This document shows, piece by piece, positions 1 to 13,771 of a DNA stretch of 64,000 nt. The position numbers and the translations under genes were made by a program. Position 1 is the first letter of the stretch. The number at the start of each line of letters is the position of its first letter. The notes beneath the pieces are model-generated. The model did not search any database and had not been told where the DNA came from. It saw only the letters and a program-made list of their open reading frames with translations. Origin of the DNA: Pimelobacter simplex (GTDB lineage: Bacteria; Actinomycetota; Actinomycetes; Propionibacteriales; Nocardioidaceae); assembly GCA_016803235.1 (NCBI GenBank), contig JADCLI010000011.1, forward strand, positions 62,001 to 126,000, read 5' to 3'.

Positions 1-106
1 GCATCGCGATCGTCGCGATGACCGCGAGCACCACCAGCGCTGCGAGCACGTACACGGCGATCCACCCGGGATCGCTCGCCTCTCCGAACCACTCCTCGAC
101 GTCCAT
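1..106 (-). CDS. N-terminal fragment of a small membrane protein (runs off left edge)
   Basis: An ATG at 104-106 on the minus strand is preceded by a good ribosome binding site (GGGGAG, 6 nt upstream) and opens a frame that stays open to the window edge (35 codons). The peptide begins MDVEEWFGEASDPGWIAV and then becomes strongly hydrophobic (YVLAALVVLAVIATIAM), so it looks like an N-out or signal-anchor membrane protein with its first transmembrane helix at about residues 16-35. It lies downstream of guaB on the same strand, 76 bp after the guaB stop. No family can be assigned from this fragment. Confidence 0.6.
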   Translation of the reverse strand, partial: MDVEEWFGEASDPGWIAVYVLAALVVLAVIATIAM

Positions 107-182
107 CTCGACTCCCCTCGTCCGCTTCCGGTGCAGTACCGCCGCACCGGCGCGTCATACCCGGGAGCCGGGAACCGCGGTC

Positions 183-3215
<3,033 letters not shown>

Positions 3216-3224
3216 CGCGGCGGG

Positions 3225-4232
3225 TCAGTGGTCCGGGCGGGACCACTCCTCCGACTGGGTGAGCCGGAACAGGTAGGCCAGTGGAGGTACGACGACCACG
3301 ACCGCCAGCCCGACGGCGACGAGGAGCCCCTGCAGGGTCGCGGTGGCACCGGCAGCGTCGGCGATGGTGACCTCGTCGACGAGCAGCCACGGGTACTGGC
3401 CCACGCCCCACCCGGACACGACGGCGGCGACCGCGAGCACGGCGGTGATCCGCGCGACGGCATAGCGTCGCGTCCAGAGCAGCAGCATCGTGGCCAGCCC
3501 GGCCAGGCCGGCGAGGACGACGAGCGGCGCGGCCCGGCCCTCGAGGCCGGCGGCGAGGGTCGGGGCGTCGTGGTCGATGGGCACCAGCGCGGCGAAGACG
3601 ATCGCACCGGTCGCGGCACCGACCGCGAGGGCCCGCACCCGGAGGTCCTCGGCGAGCCGCTCCTGGCCGCTGCGCCGGGCGTCGGCGACCAGGAAGGCAC
3701 CGGCGAGGAAGGCGCAGGTGCCGACGGCGATGACGCCACCGAACAGCGAGGTGGGGTTGACCCAGGAGGACCAGCGGTCACCGGTGCCCTCGAGCGGCAC
3801 CCGGCCGGAGGCGATGCCTCCGGCGACGGTGCCGAGGAAGAACGGCGTGATGATCGACGAGGTGGCGAACACGATGCCGAACAGCCGGGCCTGCGCGAGC
3901 GTGGCGGCGTACTTGCGGAACGCGAAGCTCGCGCCGCGCAGCACGATGCCGAGCAGGGCCAGCAGCAGCGGCAGCACCAGGGTCGACATCGCCGCGGCGA
4001 AGGACTCCGGGAAGCCGGTCCACCAGATGACGAGGACGTAGATCAGCCAGACGTGGTTGGCCTCCCAGACCGGGCCGATGCTGTGGTCGACCAGGGTGCG
4101 CAGCTCGGCACCGCGCTTGCTGCTGCCCGCGGTCAGGTCGAAGAAGCCGGAGCCGAAGTCGGCACCGCCGAGCACGGCGTAGGCGATGACGCCGACGAAG
4201 AGGGCCGCGGCGACGGCGAGCTCGAGGCTCAT
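3225..4232 (-). CDS. cydB: Cytochrome bd quinol oxidase subunit II
   Basis: Membrane subunit of the cytochrome bd terminal oxidase, which oxidises quinol and reduces O2 at high affinity. The 335-residue product begins MSLELAVAAALFVGVIAYAVLGGADFGSGFFDL, the conserved first helix with the GGADFG motif, then WEANHVWLIYVLVIWWTGFP and about eight further transmembrane helices. The ATG at 4230-4232 is taken because the family begins here; the open frame upstream is antisense-like. Its start overlaps the cydA stop by 4 bp, so the two are translationally coupled. The cydDC assembly transporter that usually accompanies this pair in actinobacteria is not in the window; the next gene downstream is the convergent zwf. 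Confidence 0.95.
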   Translation of the reverse strand: MSLELAVAAALFVGVIAYAVLGGADFGSGFFDLTAGSSKRGAELRTLVDHSIGPVWEANHVWLIYVLVIWWTGFPESFAAAMSTLVLPLLLALLGIVLRGASFAFRKYAATLAQARLFGIVFATSSIITPFFLGTVAGGIASGRVPLEGTGDRWSSWVNPTSLFGGVIAVGTCAFLAGAFLVADARRSGQERLAEDLRVRALAVGAATGAIVFAALVPIDHDAPTLAAGLEGRAAPLVVLAGLAGLATMLLLWTRRYAVARITAVLAVAAVVSGWGVGQYPWLLVDEVTIADAAGATATLQGLLVAVGLAVVVVVPPLAYLFRLTQSEEWSRPDH

Positions 4233-5620
4233 GCCTGCACCTCGGGGGCGTAGGGGCTCGGGAGGTCCGCGTCGCCGGCTCGCCAGCGGCGGGCCATCGA
4301 GCGCAGCACGACCACGGCACCCACGGTCATCGCGGTGTAGACGACGGTGCTGATGCCGAGCAGCCACCACAGGCTGGCGGTGTAGTCGCCGACGGCCTCG
4401 GGGGTGCGCATCACGCCGTACACGATCCAGGGCTGACGGCCGACCTCGGTGGCGATCCAGCCGGCCTCGAGCGCGATCACCGCGAGCGGCCCGGCCGCGG
4501 CGGCGAAGCGCAGGAACCAGCGCCTCTCCAGCAGGTCCCGGCCTCGTCGGCGCTGGAACCAGAAGACGACGACCGCCGCGGCGAGCAGGGTGCCGATGCC
4601 GACCATGGTCTGGAAGGCCAGATGGGTCATGTTGACCGGCGGGTGGTCCTCCTCGGGGATCGTGTCGAGCCCGGGGACCGGCTTGTCGGGCGAGTTCATC
4701 GCGATCAGCGAGCCGAGGTAGGGGATGTCGATCGAGCCCTTGACCTCACCGTCGACCAGGATCCCGCCGAGCCGCAGCGGCGAGGGACTCTCGGTGGTCT
4801 CGGCGAGCTCGAAGGCGGCGAGCTTGGCGGGCTGCCGCTCGTCGAGGCCGAAGCCGAGGACGTGCCCGACGAACGGCTGGGTCACCGCGGCGATCGAGGC
4901 GAACGCGAACGGGACGATGAAGCCGAGCCGGTGGTGGGCGTCGCGGCGGCCGCGGAGCATGCCGACGGCGTACACGCCTGCGACGCTGAAGCCGGCGAGC
5001 ATGTAGGCGCCGACCCACATGTGGGCGAACTGCAGGAAGGCCTGCTGGTTGAACAGCACCGCCCACGGCTGCACGTTCGTCACCTCGCCGTCGACGACGT
5101 CGAAGCCGACCGGGAGGTTCATCCAGGCGTTGACCGCGAGCACGCAGTAGGCGCCGACGATCCCGGTGACCGCCATCGGCAGGACCATGAGCACGTGCCG
5201 CTTCGGGGGCATCCGGCCCCAGCCGTAGAGGTAGATCCCGAGGAAGATCGCCTCGAGGAAGAAGGCCAGGCCCTCGAACGCGAACGGCAGGCCGAGCACG
5301 TCGCCGTAGGTGCCCATCAGGCCGGGCCACAGCACGCCCATCTCGAAGCTGAGCACGGTGCCGGAGACGGCGCCGATCGCGAAGAGCACCGCGGAGACCT
5401 TGGCCCAGCGCTTGGCGAGGCCGAGCGCGACCGGGTCGTCGCGCCGGATGCCGCGCAGGTGCATCACGAAGATCATCGCGGGGAACGCGACGCCGAAGCA
5501 GGCGAGCACGATGTGCCAGCCGAGCGAGAGCGCCATCTGCTGCCGGGCGGGCATCAGGCCCGCAGGCTCGGCCTCGGTGACGAGGTGGGTCAGGGCGGTG
5601 ACGACATCGGGGGCCAGCAC
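4229..5620 (-). CDS. cydA: Cytochrome bd quinol oxidase subunit I
   Basis: Haem-bearing subunit of cytochrome bd oxidase, 463 residues, about nine transmembrane helices. Visible conserved parts are the helix-I histidine in LSLGWHIVL (His36; haem d/b595 ligand region), the GTYGDVLGLPFAFEGLAFFLEAIF stretch, the QFAHMWVGAYM histidine (haem b558 ligand region), and the GRQPW motif at 394-398. The region between helices VI and VII is short, so this is the short-Q-loop class. GTG start, with a GAAGG just upstream. A perfect Rex-type palindrome lies 17-34 bp upstream of the start (see 5637-5654), so expression should rise when NADH/NAD+ is high or O2 low. Confidence 0.96.
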   Translation of the reverse strand: MLAPDVVTALTHLVTEAEPAGLMPARQQMALSLGWHIVLACFGVAFPAMIFVMHLRGIRRDDPVALGLAKRWAKVSAVLFAIGAVSGTVLSFEMGVLWPGLMGTYGDVLGLPFAFEGLAFFLEAIFLGIYLYGWGRMPPKRHVLMVLPMAVTGIVGAYCVLAVNAWMNLPVGFDVVDGEVTNVQPWAVLFNQQAFLQFAHMWVGAYMLAGFSVAGVYAVGMLRGRRDAHHRLGFIVPFAFASIAAVTQPFVGHVLGFGLDERQPAKLAAFELAETTESPSPLRLGGILVDGEVKGSIDIPYLGSLIAMNSPDKPVPGLDTIPEEDHPPVNMTHLAFQTMVGIGTLLAAAVVVFWFQRRRGRDLLERRWFLRFAAAAGPLAVIALEAGWIATEVGRQPWIVYGVMRTPEAVGDYTASLWWLLGISTVVYTAMTVGAVVVLRSMARRWRAGDADLPSPYAPEVQA

Positions 5621-5636
5621 CCTTCGACCGTACTGC

Positions 5637-5654
5637 TTGTGAATGTGTTCACAA
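5637..5654. promoter_or_regulatory. Rex operator in front of cydAB
   Basis: The sequence TTGTGAATGTGTTCACAA is a perfect 7-bp inverted repeat (TTGTGAA / TTCACAA) with a 4-nt spacer. It matches the Rex operator known from Streptomyces (TGTGAA-N4-TTCACA), where Rex represses cydAB and releases when NADH binds. It sits 17 bp from the cydA start codon, where binding would block transcription or initiation. The match in sequence, spacing and target gene together make the call strong. Confidence 0.9.
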
Positions 5655-5693
5655 AGTCGTCGCAGGTGTCACGTCCGCCACATCGGCGGCCCG

Positions 5694-6554
5694 TCAGCGC
5701 CGCAGGTCGGCGAGTGCGATCCGCACCGTCAGCGACTCCCCCGCCATCCGGATCCGCCCGCGCATCCCGGCCGCGAGCACCATCGGCAGCACCGCCTTGG
5801 TGTCCGACGGCGCGGTGAGCACGATCTCCTCCGCACCCGCCGAGCGCGCCGCCCGGGCGATGTCGGCCAGCAGCCGGGTGCCGACGCCGCGGCGGTGCCA
5901 GGCGGGGTCGACCCACAGGTCCACCGGCCACGGCTGGTCGCCCTCGGCGGGCGTGAACTCGGCACGCCCGGTCACCTTCCCGCCGGCCAGCGCGGACACG
6001 ACGGCGCCCGTGGTGACGAAGTCGGGATCCCCCGATCCGGGCTGGTGCGGCGCCGGCGGCGCCTGGGCGTCGAGCACCTCGGCCAGCAGGTCGGTCAGGG
6101 CGCCGGCGCGGGCGCGTTCGACGGAGGTGAAGGGCGTGTCGCGCCGTACCTGGATCGTCGTGGTGCCGCCGATCGTCATCTCCAGCACGTCCTCGGAGCC
6201 GTCGCTCGGGGCGACGTCGGCGTCGAAGAGGTGGGCCACCACGTCCGGGAAGCTCGCCGGCTGGGCGACGATCGCGCGGACCGCCTGGACGTAGCGGGTC
6301 GGCTGGTCCTCGAGTGCCGCCGTCGTCACGGGTACGGCGGACACCGCCACGCCGCCCGCTGCGGTGACCAGCTCGCGCAGCTGTCGGGGCGTCCAGTCCT
6401 GCGGCACCTGCAGGACCAGCTCGTCGGTCACCGAGCCGCCCTCGGGGAAGACCTGGACGGTCTGGATGTTGACCCCGGCCCGTCCGCAGGCGGTCGCCAG
6501 CTCCGCCAGGGCACCGGGCCGGTCCGGAAGTCCGGCTCGCACGCGCCACAACAT
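5694..6554 (-). CDS. ACT domain - GNAT acetyltransferase fusion
   Basis: The first 75 residues (LWRVRAGLPDRPGALAELA ... VNIQTVQVFP) form a typical ACT fold, a small-molecule (usually amino acid) sensor. Residues from about 135 form a GNAT-like domain with the acetyl-CoA loop RRGVGTRLLADIARAA near residue 225. Predicted role: acetyltransferase controlled by an amino acid ligand; the substrate cannot be told. The start MLWRVRAGL at 6552-6554 is preferred because it begins at the ACT strand; an ATG nine codons upstream (6581) is an alternative. It stands alone between cydA and groL on the minus strand, 73 bp upstream of cydA with the Rex site between them. Confidence 0.75.
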   Translation of the reverse strand: MLWRVRAGLPDRPGALAELATACGRAGVNIQTVQVFPEGGSVTDELVLQVPQDWTPRQLRELVTAAGGVAVSAVPVTTAALEDQPTRYVQAVRAIVAQPASFPDVVAHLFDADVAPSDGSEDVLEMTIGGTTTIQVRRDTPFTSVERARAGALTDLLAEVLDAQAPPAPHQPGSGDPDFVTTGAVVSALAGGKVTGRAEFTPAEGDQPWPVDLWVDPAWHRRGVGTRLLADIARAARSAGAEEIVLTAPSDTKAVLPMVLAAGMRGRIRMAGESLTVRIALADLRR

Positions 6555-6618
6555 GCCCTCACCATGCCAGACAAAGGTCACGCGGCGCGATCACCGATGT
6601 TTCGCCGAGGAGACGCAG

Positions 6619-6652
6619 CGGCCCGCCGCACCCCGGGGGGTGCGACGGGCCG
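6619..6652 (-). terminator. Hairpin terminator after groL
   Basis: A GC-rich inverted repeat, left arm CGGCCCGCCGCACCCC and right arm GGGGTGCGACGGGCCG with one mismatch, forms a stem of about 15 bp beginning 17 bp past the groL stop. There is no clear U-tract, as is common in high-GC actinobacteria. It separates groL from the ACT-GNAT gene downstream. Confidence 0.7.
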
Positions 6653-6668
6653 ACGTGTCGAGCGAGGC

Positions 6669-8361
<1,693 letters not shown>

Positions 8362-8375
8362 GTACGAGGCTCGGA

Positions 8376-8669
8376 TCAGGCGATGACCGCGAGGACGTCG
8401 CGGGCCGAGAGGATGAGGTACTCGGCGCCGGCGTACTTGACCTCGGTGCCGCCGTACTTGCTGTAGATGACCTTGTCACCCACGGCGACGTCGAGCGGGA
8501 CCCGGTTGCCGTTGTCGTCGATGCGGCCGGGGCCGATGGCCAGGACCTCGCCCTCCTGGGGCTTCTCCTTGGCGGTGTCGGGGATGACCAGACCCGAGGC
8601 GGTGGTCTGCTCGGCCTCGAGGGGCTTGACGACGATCCGGTCCTCGAGCGGCTTGATGTTGACCGACAC
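8376..8669 (-). CDS. groS: Co-chaperonin GroES (10 kDa)
   Basis: Lid of the GroEL chamber, 97 residues ([25 protein letters not shown] ... [14 protein letters not shown]) with the mobile loop at about residues 17-35. The GTG at 8667-8669 is chosen because a perfect GGAGG lies 7 nt upstream and gives the standard length; an in-frame GTG five codons earlier (8684) would place that GGAGG inside the gene. First gene of groS-groL. Two CIRCE elements lie 56-117 bp upstream, so HrcA repression and heat induction are expected. Confidence 0.96.
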   Translation of the reverse strand: MSVNIKPLEDRIVVKPLEAEQTTASGLVIPDTAKEKPQEGEVLAIGPGRIDDNGNRVPLDVAVGDKVIYSKYGGTEVKYAGAEYLILSARDVLAVIA

Positions 8670-8724
8670 GATGTCGACCTCCACTTTCTAAGACTGTCTG
8701 GGCGTGTCCTGCAGGTGACCTGCG

Positions 8725-8751
8725 CTGGCACACTCGCGGTGAGAGTGCCAG
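8725..8751. promoter_or_regulatory. CIRCE element (HrcA operator), promoter-distal copy
   Basis: CTGGCACAC, 9 nt, GAGTGCCAG: an inverted repeat of the CIRCE form (GCACTC-N9-GAGTGC) with one mismatch in the left arm. It is closer to the groS start than the second copy, at about 56 bp. Confidence 0.8.
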
Positions 8752-8759
8752 AAAAGAAA

Positions 8760-8786
8760 CTAGCACTCTCCGCAAGGGAGTGCCAG
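8760..8786. promoter_or_regulatory. CIRCE element (HrcA operator) overlapping the groS promoter
   Basis: CTAGCACTC, 9 nt, GAGTGCCAG: the GCACTC-N9-GAGTGC core is perfect. On the minus strand CTGGCA ... 18 nt ... TAGTTT spans this element and resembles a -35/-10 pair, the arrangement known for Streptomyces groES promoters, where HrcA bound to CIRCE blocks the promoter. Confidence 0.88.
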
Positions 8787-8866
8787 AGGCACCCTCCGCA
8801 TGATGCTGGTGGGGTCCTACCAAAGTCGGTGGCCCCCGGCCCCCGTGCGTCGCTAGCGTTCTCTGC

Positions 8867-11032
8867 ATGTTCGCTGCGCTCGGTCGCTTCGTGACCCGTT
8901 TCCGCTGGTACGTCATCGCCGCCTGGGTGCTCGTCGCCGTGGTCGTCGGCGCCACCGCCCCCGCCCTGGAGTCGACCCAGGACAACTCCGAGTTCCTCCC
9001 CGACCACTACGAGTCGATCCAGGCCCTGAAGCTGCAGGAGGAGAAGTTCTCCGACGCGTTCTCGCCCGGCGCGATCCTCGTGATCGAGCGCAAGGACGGC
9101 AAGGAGCTGACCTCCGAGGACCAGGCCGAGGTCGCTGGCATCGCGACCGAGCTGGGGCCCGAGCTGGGCGAGAAGACCTTCCAGCCGGTGGTGATCACGC
9201 AGGGCGAGGGCGGCCAGCCGAACCTCTCCGAGGACGGCACCGTGATGTTCGCGGTGCTGCCGCTGGCCGACGGCGCCACCGGCTACGACACCCAGGCGAT
9301 GGACGACGCCAAGCAGCTGCGCAAGGACGTCAAGGAGCTCGTCGCCGGCACCGACCTCGAGATCCGCGCGACCGGCGCCGTGCCCCAGGGCCTCGACTCC
9401 CAGGAGTCCAGCGAGGACACCCTGCTCATCGTCGGCATCGCGACCGTCGTGCTGATCGTCGGCCTGCTCGCCCTGATCTTCCGCAGCGTGCTGATCTGCC
9501 TGCTGCCCATCGTCGTGGTCGGCCTCGTGTCCTCGATCGCCACCGGCGCGATCGCCTGGGCGAACGACGTCTTCGACCTCAAGGCCGACGCGTCGGTGCA
9601 GCAGATCCTGGTCGTCGTCCTCTACGGCGTCGGCACCGACTACATCCTGTTCTTCCTCTTCCGGCACCGCGAGCGGCTGCGCCAGGGCGCTGCGGTCAAG
9701 GACTCGGTCGTCTACAGCCTCGACCGTGCCGGTGAGGCCATCGCGTCGGCCGGCGGCGCCGTGATCGTCGCCTTCATGGCCCTCATCCTCAGCTCGCTCA
9801 GCATCTTCCGGGCGATCGGCCCGGCGCTCGCGATCGCCGTGTTCGTCACCCTGCTGGCCGCCCTGACCCTGGTCCCCGCGGTCGTCTCCCTGCTCGGCAA
9901 GGCGCTGTTCTGGCCGTCGAAGGCCTGGCAGAAGGAGCCGAAGCACGGCACCTTCATCAAGCTCGGCGACCTCGTCGGGCGCCGTCCCGGCCTGACCGCG
10001 CTGGTGTCGGGTGGCGCGATGACCGTGCTGGCGATCTTCGCGCTGAGCTTCAACCCGTCCTTCGACTTCAACTCCAGCCTCCCCGAGGGCGTCGAGTCGA
10101 CCGAGGCGATGGAGACCTTCACCGACCACTTCTCGGCCGGCGCGGCCGAGCCGGTCCCTGTCCTCGTCGACGCCGAGGGTGCCGACGTGGCGCCCGACCA
10201 GCTCGCTGCCTTCGCCACCGCGCTGGGCGAGGCCAAGGGCGTGGACTCGGTGGCCGGGCCGCTCCCGTCGGCGGACGGCACGGCGTACCAGTACTACCTG
10301 ACCCTGTCCGACGACCCGGTCTCCGACGCGGCGCAGGACAACGTCGCCGGCCCGATCCGCGACACCGCCCACGACGCGGCCCCGGACGGCACCGAGGCGT
10401 ACGTCGGCGGCACGCCCGGCATCTTCGCCGACATGTCCGCGGCGATGGCGCGCGACTACAAGGTGGTCTTCCCGGTCGCAGCGGTGATCATCATGCTGAT
10501 CCTCGCGCTCCTGCTGCGCAGCCTGGTCGCGCCGTGGTTCTTGATGGCCGCCGTGGGCCTGGGCTTCGCCGCCACGCTCGGCCTGACCGTGATCGCGTTC
10601 CAGCACATCGGCGGCGAGGCGGGCCTGATCTTCATGCTGCCGATCTACATCTACCTGTTCGTCACCGCGCTCGGAACCGACTACAACATCTTGATGATCG
10701 CCCGCCTCCGCGAGGAGGCGCGCGAGGGACGCGACCCGCACGACGCCGCCCGGCAGGCGGTCACCCACGCGGGCCCGACGATCGCCGCGGCGGGTGTCAT
10801 CCTCGCCGGCACCTTCGCCTCGCTGATGCTCGGCGGCAACACGCTGATCGTCTCGATGGGCTTCGCGCTCGCGGTCGGCATCCTCATCGTGTCGTTCGTG
10901 ATGTCGATGTTCTTCACCCCGGCGCTGACCTCGCTGCTCGGCCACGCGGCCTGGTGGCCCGGGCACGGTGACGAGAAGCCCGCCTCCGGCACCGGCGAGG
11001 AGCCGGAGAAGGAGCTCGTCTCCACGCCCTGA
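8867..11032 (+). CDS. MMPL/RND-family membrane exporter
   Basis: Predicted proton-driven exporter of 721 residues with the two-fold MMPL architecture: TM1 (WYVIAAWVLVAVVVGATAP), a soluble domain of about 150 residues, five TM helices, a second soluble domain, and five more TM helices. Each half carries the conserved GTDY motif of the proton relay (YGVGTDYILFFLFRHRE near 255; ALGTDYNILMIARLREE near 602). Substrate unknown; mycobacterial homologues move lipids or siderophores. The ATG start has no Shine-Dalgarno but a TAGCGT hexamer lies 7 nt upstream, suggesting a leaderless mRNA. Divergent from groS; followed after 22 bp by the methyltransferase gene. Confidence 0.92.
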   Translation: MFAALGRFVTRFRWYVIAAWVLVAVVVGATAPALESTQDNSEFLPDHYESIQALKLQEEKFSDAFSPGAILVIERKDGKELTSEDQAEVAGIATELGPELGEKTFQPVVITQGEGGQPNLSEDGTVMFAVLPLADGATGYDTQAMDDAKQLRKDVKELVAGTDLEIRATGAVPQGLDSQESSEDTLLIVGIATVVLIVGLLALIFRSVLICLLPIVVVGLVSSIATGAIAWANDVFDLKADASVQQILVVVLYGVGTDYILFFLFRHRERLRQGAAVKDSVVYSLDRAGEAIASAGGAVIVAFMALILSSLSIFRAIGPALAIAVFVTLLAALTLVPAVVSLLGKALFWPSKAWQKEPKHGTFIKLGDLVGRRPGLTALVSGGAMTVLAIFALSFNPSFDFNSSLPEGVESTEAMETFTDHFSAGAAEPVPVLVDAEGADVAPDQLAAFATALGEAKGVDSVAGPLPSADGTAYQYYLTLSDDPVSDAAQDNVAGPIRDTAHDAAPDGTEAYVGGTPGIFADMSAAMARDYKVVFPVAAVIIMLILALLLRSLVAPWFLMAAVGLGFAATLGLTVIAFQHIGGEAGLIFMLPIYIYLFVTALGTDYNILMIARLREEAREGRDPHDAARQAVTHAGPTIAAAGVILAGTFASLMLGGNTLIVSMGFALAVGILIVSFVMSMFFTPALTSLLGHAAWWPGHGDEKPASGTGEEPEKELVSTP

Positions 11033-11054
11033 CCGGACCTGACAGGATCGGGGG

Positions 11055-12230
11055 GTGGACCTCGACGACTTCCGGTGGCTGCTGACCGACGAGGGGCAGG
11101 CACTGCTCGCCGAGGCCACCGCCCTGGTCGCCGAGGGCACCCCTCCCCTGGCGGCCGGCTCCGCGCTGCGACGCATGACGACGCCGGAGCGCGCCGCGAC
11201 GGCGCTGACCCAGGTCGAGCTGCGAGGTCGTGCGGTCGCGAAGTTCGCTGACCTCGCCCCGCGGATGTACTTCACGCCCGACGCCCTGGAGCAGGCCACC
11301 CGGCTGAGGGTCGCGCGGCACCGGGCCGGCCGGGCGGCTGCGTTCGGGGCGCAGACCCTGGTCGACCTCGGCTGTGGCATCGGCGGCGACCTGGTCGCGG
11401 CGGCCTCGACCGGGATCGTCTGCGCCGGCGTCGACCTGGACCCGGTGCGGGTGGCGGTCGCGGAGGCCAACCTGGCCGCGCTCGGGCTGCCCGGCGCCGT
11501 CCAGGTCGCCGACGCCACGACCGTCGACCACAGCGGCTTCGACCTCGCGTTCGCCGACCCGGCGCGACGCTCCGGAGCCGGCCGCAGCTTCCGGGTCGAG
11601 GACTGGACGCCGCCGTGGAGCTGGGTCGAGAGCCTCCTCGCGCGCGACGCATGCGTGAAGGTCGCCCCGGGGATCCCGCACGCCCTGGTGCCCGACGACG
11701 TCGAGGCCGAGTGGGTCAGCGACGACGGGGAGGTCAAGGAGGCCGCGCTGTGGGCGGGCCGCACCGCGACCGTGGCCCGCCGCGCGACCGTGATCGGCGC
11801 CGGGGGCCTGGCGACGATCACCGACGAGGAGGACCCGGGTCCGGGAGCGGTCGGGGTGCGCGCGGTCGGTGGCTACCTCTACGAGCCCGACGGCGCGGTG
11901 ATCCGGGCGGGCCTGGTGACCGCCGTCGCGGCCGGCGTCGACGGCGGCCTGGTCGACCCGAGGATCGCCTACGTGACGGCCGACCAGCCGTTCCGCACGC
12001 CGTTCGCCCGCAGCTACCGGGTCCTCGAGACCCTCCCCTACCGCGAGAAGCAGCTCAAGTCGGCACTGCGCGAACGCGGCATCGGGCGGCTGACCATCAA
12101 GAAGCGCGGGGTCGACGTCTCCCCCGAGGCGCTGCGCAAGCGGCTGGCGCTGAGCGGCGACGCCGAGGCGACGATCGTGCTGACCCGGGTCGCCGGGGAG
12201 GGCACGGCGCTGCTCGTCGAGCCCTTCTGA
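11055..12230 (+). CDS. Class I SAM methyltransferase with THUMP-like C-terminal domain
   Basis: 391 residues. The central part has a Rossmann SAM-binding motif (LVDLGCGIGGDLVAAA, about residues 101-116), an acidic strand-2 end (GVDLDPVRVAVAEANLAALG) and a DPARR motif (FADPARRSGAG). The C-terminal about 90 residues (YREKQLKSALRERGIGRLTIKKRGVDVSPEALRKRL) are the THUMP-like domain typical of this actinobacterial family, suggesting RNA as substrate. GTG start. Convergent with tsaD (21 bp apart). The precise nucleotide modified is unknown. Confidence 0.85.
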   Translation: MDLDDFRWLLTDEGQALLAEATALVAEGTPPLAAGSALRRMTTPERAATALTQVELRGRAVAKFADLAPRMYFTPDALEQATRLRVARHRAGRAAAFGAQTLVDLGCGIGGDLVAAASTGIVCAGVDLDPVRVAVAEANLAALGLPGAVQVADATTVDHSGFDLAFADPARRSGAGRSFRVEDWTPPWSWVESLLARDACVKVAPGIPHALVPDDVEAEWVSDDGEVKEAALWAGRTATVARRATVIGAGGLATITDEEDPGPGAVGVRAVGGYLYEPDGAVIRAGLVTAVAAGVDGGLVDPRIAYVTADQPFRTPFARSYRVLETLPYREKQLKSALRERGIGRLTIKKRGVDVSPEALRKRLALSGDAEATIVLTRVAGEGTALLVEPF

Positions 12231-12251
12231 GGGGTTCGGCCAGGGTGGGGC

Positions 12252-13316
12252 TCAGCCCGCCAGCACGTCCGTGACAGGCAGGCTCGAGTCGGCCGGAAGG
12301 TCGAGGGTCGACGGCGTCCGGCCGCGAGCGACCATGGTCGAGCCGAGAGCCGCGACCATGGCGCCGTTGTCGGTGCACAGCCCGGGGCGGGGAACCCGGA
12401 CCCGGATGCCGAGCCGGCCCGCCCGCTCCTCGGCCAGGGCACGCAGCCGCGAGTTGGCCGCGACGCCACCGCCGATCATCAGGTCCTCGATGCCCTCGCT
12501 GCCGGCGGCGTCGAGGGCCTTGCGGACCAGCACGTCGCACACGGCCTCCTGGAAGGAGGCGGCGACGTCGGCGACGGGCACCGGCTCGCCGGAGCGCTCG
12601 CGGGCCTCGACCCAGCGCGCGACGGCGGTCTTGAGGCCGGAGAAGGAGAAGTCGAAGCGGTGCCGCTCCAGGTCGCGGCGCGTGCTGAGGCCGCGGGGGA
12701 AGTCGATGGCGACCTGGTTGCCCTCCCGGGCCGCCCGGTCGATGTGGGGGCCGCCGGGGAAGGGCAGGCCGAGCAGCCGCGCGACCTTGTCGAAGGCCTC
12801 GCCGGCCGCGTCGTCGATCGTCGCGCCCATCGGGTCGACGCCGGCGTCGGCACCGGTGATGTCGGTGACCCTGAGCAGGCTGGAGTGCCCGCCCGAGACG
12901 AGCAGTGCCAGGCACGGCTCGGGCAACGGGCCGTGCTCGAGCTGGTCGACGGCGACGTGCGCGGCGAGGTGGTTGACGCCGTAGATCGGCTTGCCGAGGG
13001 AGAGCGCGAGCGCCTTGGCCGAGGCGACGCCGACCAGCAGGGCGCCGGCGAGGCCGGGGCCGTGGGTCACCGCGATCGCGTCGACGTCGCTCAGCGCCAC
13101 GCCGGCGGTGTCGCAGGCGCGCTGGATGGTCGGGACCATGGCCTCGAGGTGGGCCCGGCTCGCGACCTCCGGCACGACGCCCCCGAACCGCGCGTGCTCC
13201 TCGACGCTGCTCGCCACGGCGTCGGCGAGCAGGGTGTGGCCGCGGACGATGCCGACACCGGTCTCGTCGCACGAGGTCTCGATGCCGAGGACCAGGGGTT
13301 CGTCGCGGGTCGTCAC
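12252..13316 (-). CDS. tsaD: tRNA N6-threonylcarbamoyladenosine synthase subunit TsaD
   Basis: Transfers the threonylcarbamoyl group to A37 of ANN-decoding tRNAs. 354 residues with the ASKHA-fold signatures [10 protein letters not shown] near the N terminus, [13 protein letters not shown], the metal ligands in [11 protein letters not shown], and SGGHSSLL. The GTG start overlaps the rimI stop by 4 bp and gives the standard [19 protein letters not shown] terminus. Last gene of tsaB-rimI-tsaD. Confidence 0.96.
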   Translation of the reverse strand: MTTRDEPLVLGIETSCDETGVGIVRGHTLLADAVASSVEEHARFGGVVPEVASRAHLEAMVPTIQRACDTAGVALSDVDAIAVTHGPGLAGALLVGVASAKALALSLGKPIYGVNHLAAHVAVDQLEHGPLPEPCLALLVSGGHSSLLRVTDITGADAGVDPMGATIDDAAGEAFDKVARLLGLPFPGGPHIDRAAREGNQVAIDFPRGLSTRRDLERHRFDFSFSGLKTAVARWVEARERSGEPVPVADVAASFQEAVCDVLVRKALDAAGSEGIEDLMIGGGVAANSRLRALAEERAGRLGIRVRVPRPGLCTDNGAMVAALGSTMVARGRTPSTLDLPADSSLPVTDVLAG

Positions 13317-13771
13317 GGGACCATTGTGACGGGTGCGGCCAGTACCAGCGCGGTGGTGCCGTCGCGGTAGTAGCGCGGGCGCCGGCCGAGCTCGGTGAAG
13401 CCGTGCCGCTCGTAGAACAGCCGCGCCGCCGTGTTGTCCTCGCGGACCTCGAGCAGCAGCCGGCCCGCGCCGCCGCCGGCCGCGACGGCGCGGACGGCGT
13501 CGAGCAGCGCCGTGGCGACGCCGGTACGACGCCGCTTCTGCGGGACCGCGATCCGCTGGAGCTCGGCATCGACGTCGACGACGCTGACCACCGCGTAGCC
13601 CGCGAACGCGCCGGCCTCCTCGGCCACGACGTAGGTCACCGTCGGCAGCATCGCGCCGACGCCCTCGCCGACCAGGTTCTCCGACCAGGGGTCGAGCGGG
13701 AAGGACGCGGCCTCCAGCGCGACGATCGCCGCGACGTCGTCGGCCACGGCGCGGCGGGTGCGGGCCGTCAT
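13313..13771 (-). CDS. rimI: Ribosomal-protein-alanine N-acetyltransferase RimI-like (GNAT)
   Basis: 152-residue single-domain GNAT. The acetyl-CoA loop is [17 protein letters not shown] and the C-terminal [22 protein letters not shown] is typical of RimI, which acetylates the N-terminal alanine of ribosomal protein S18. Its place between tsaB and tsaD, with 4-bp overlaps on both sides, is the conserved RimI position in actinobacteria. Substrate by analogy only. Confidence 0.88.
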   Translation of the reverse strand: MTARTRRAVADDVAAIVALEAASFPLDPWSENLVGEGVGAMLPTVTYVVAEEAGAFAGYAVVSVVDVDAELQRIAVPQKRRRTGVATALLDAVRAVAAGGGAGRLLLEVREDNTAARLFYERHGFTELGRRPRYYRDGTTALVLAAPVTMVP

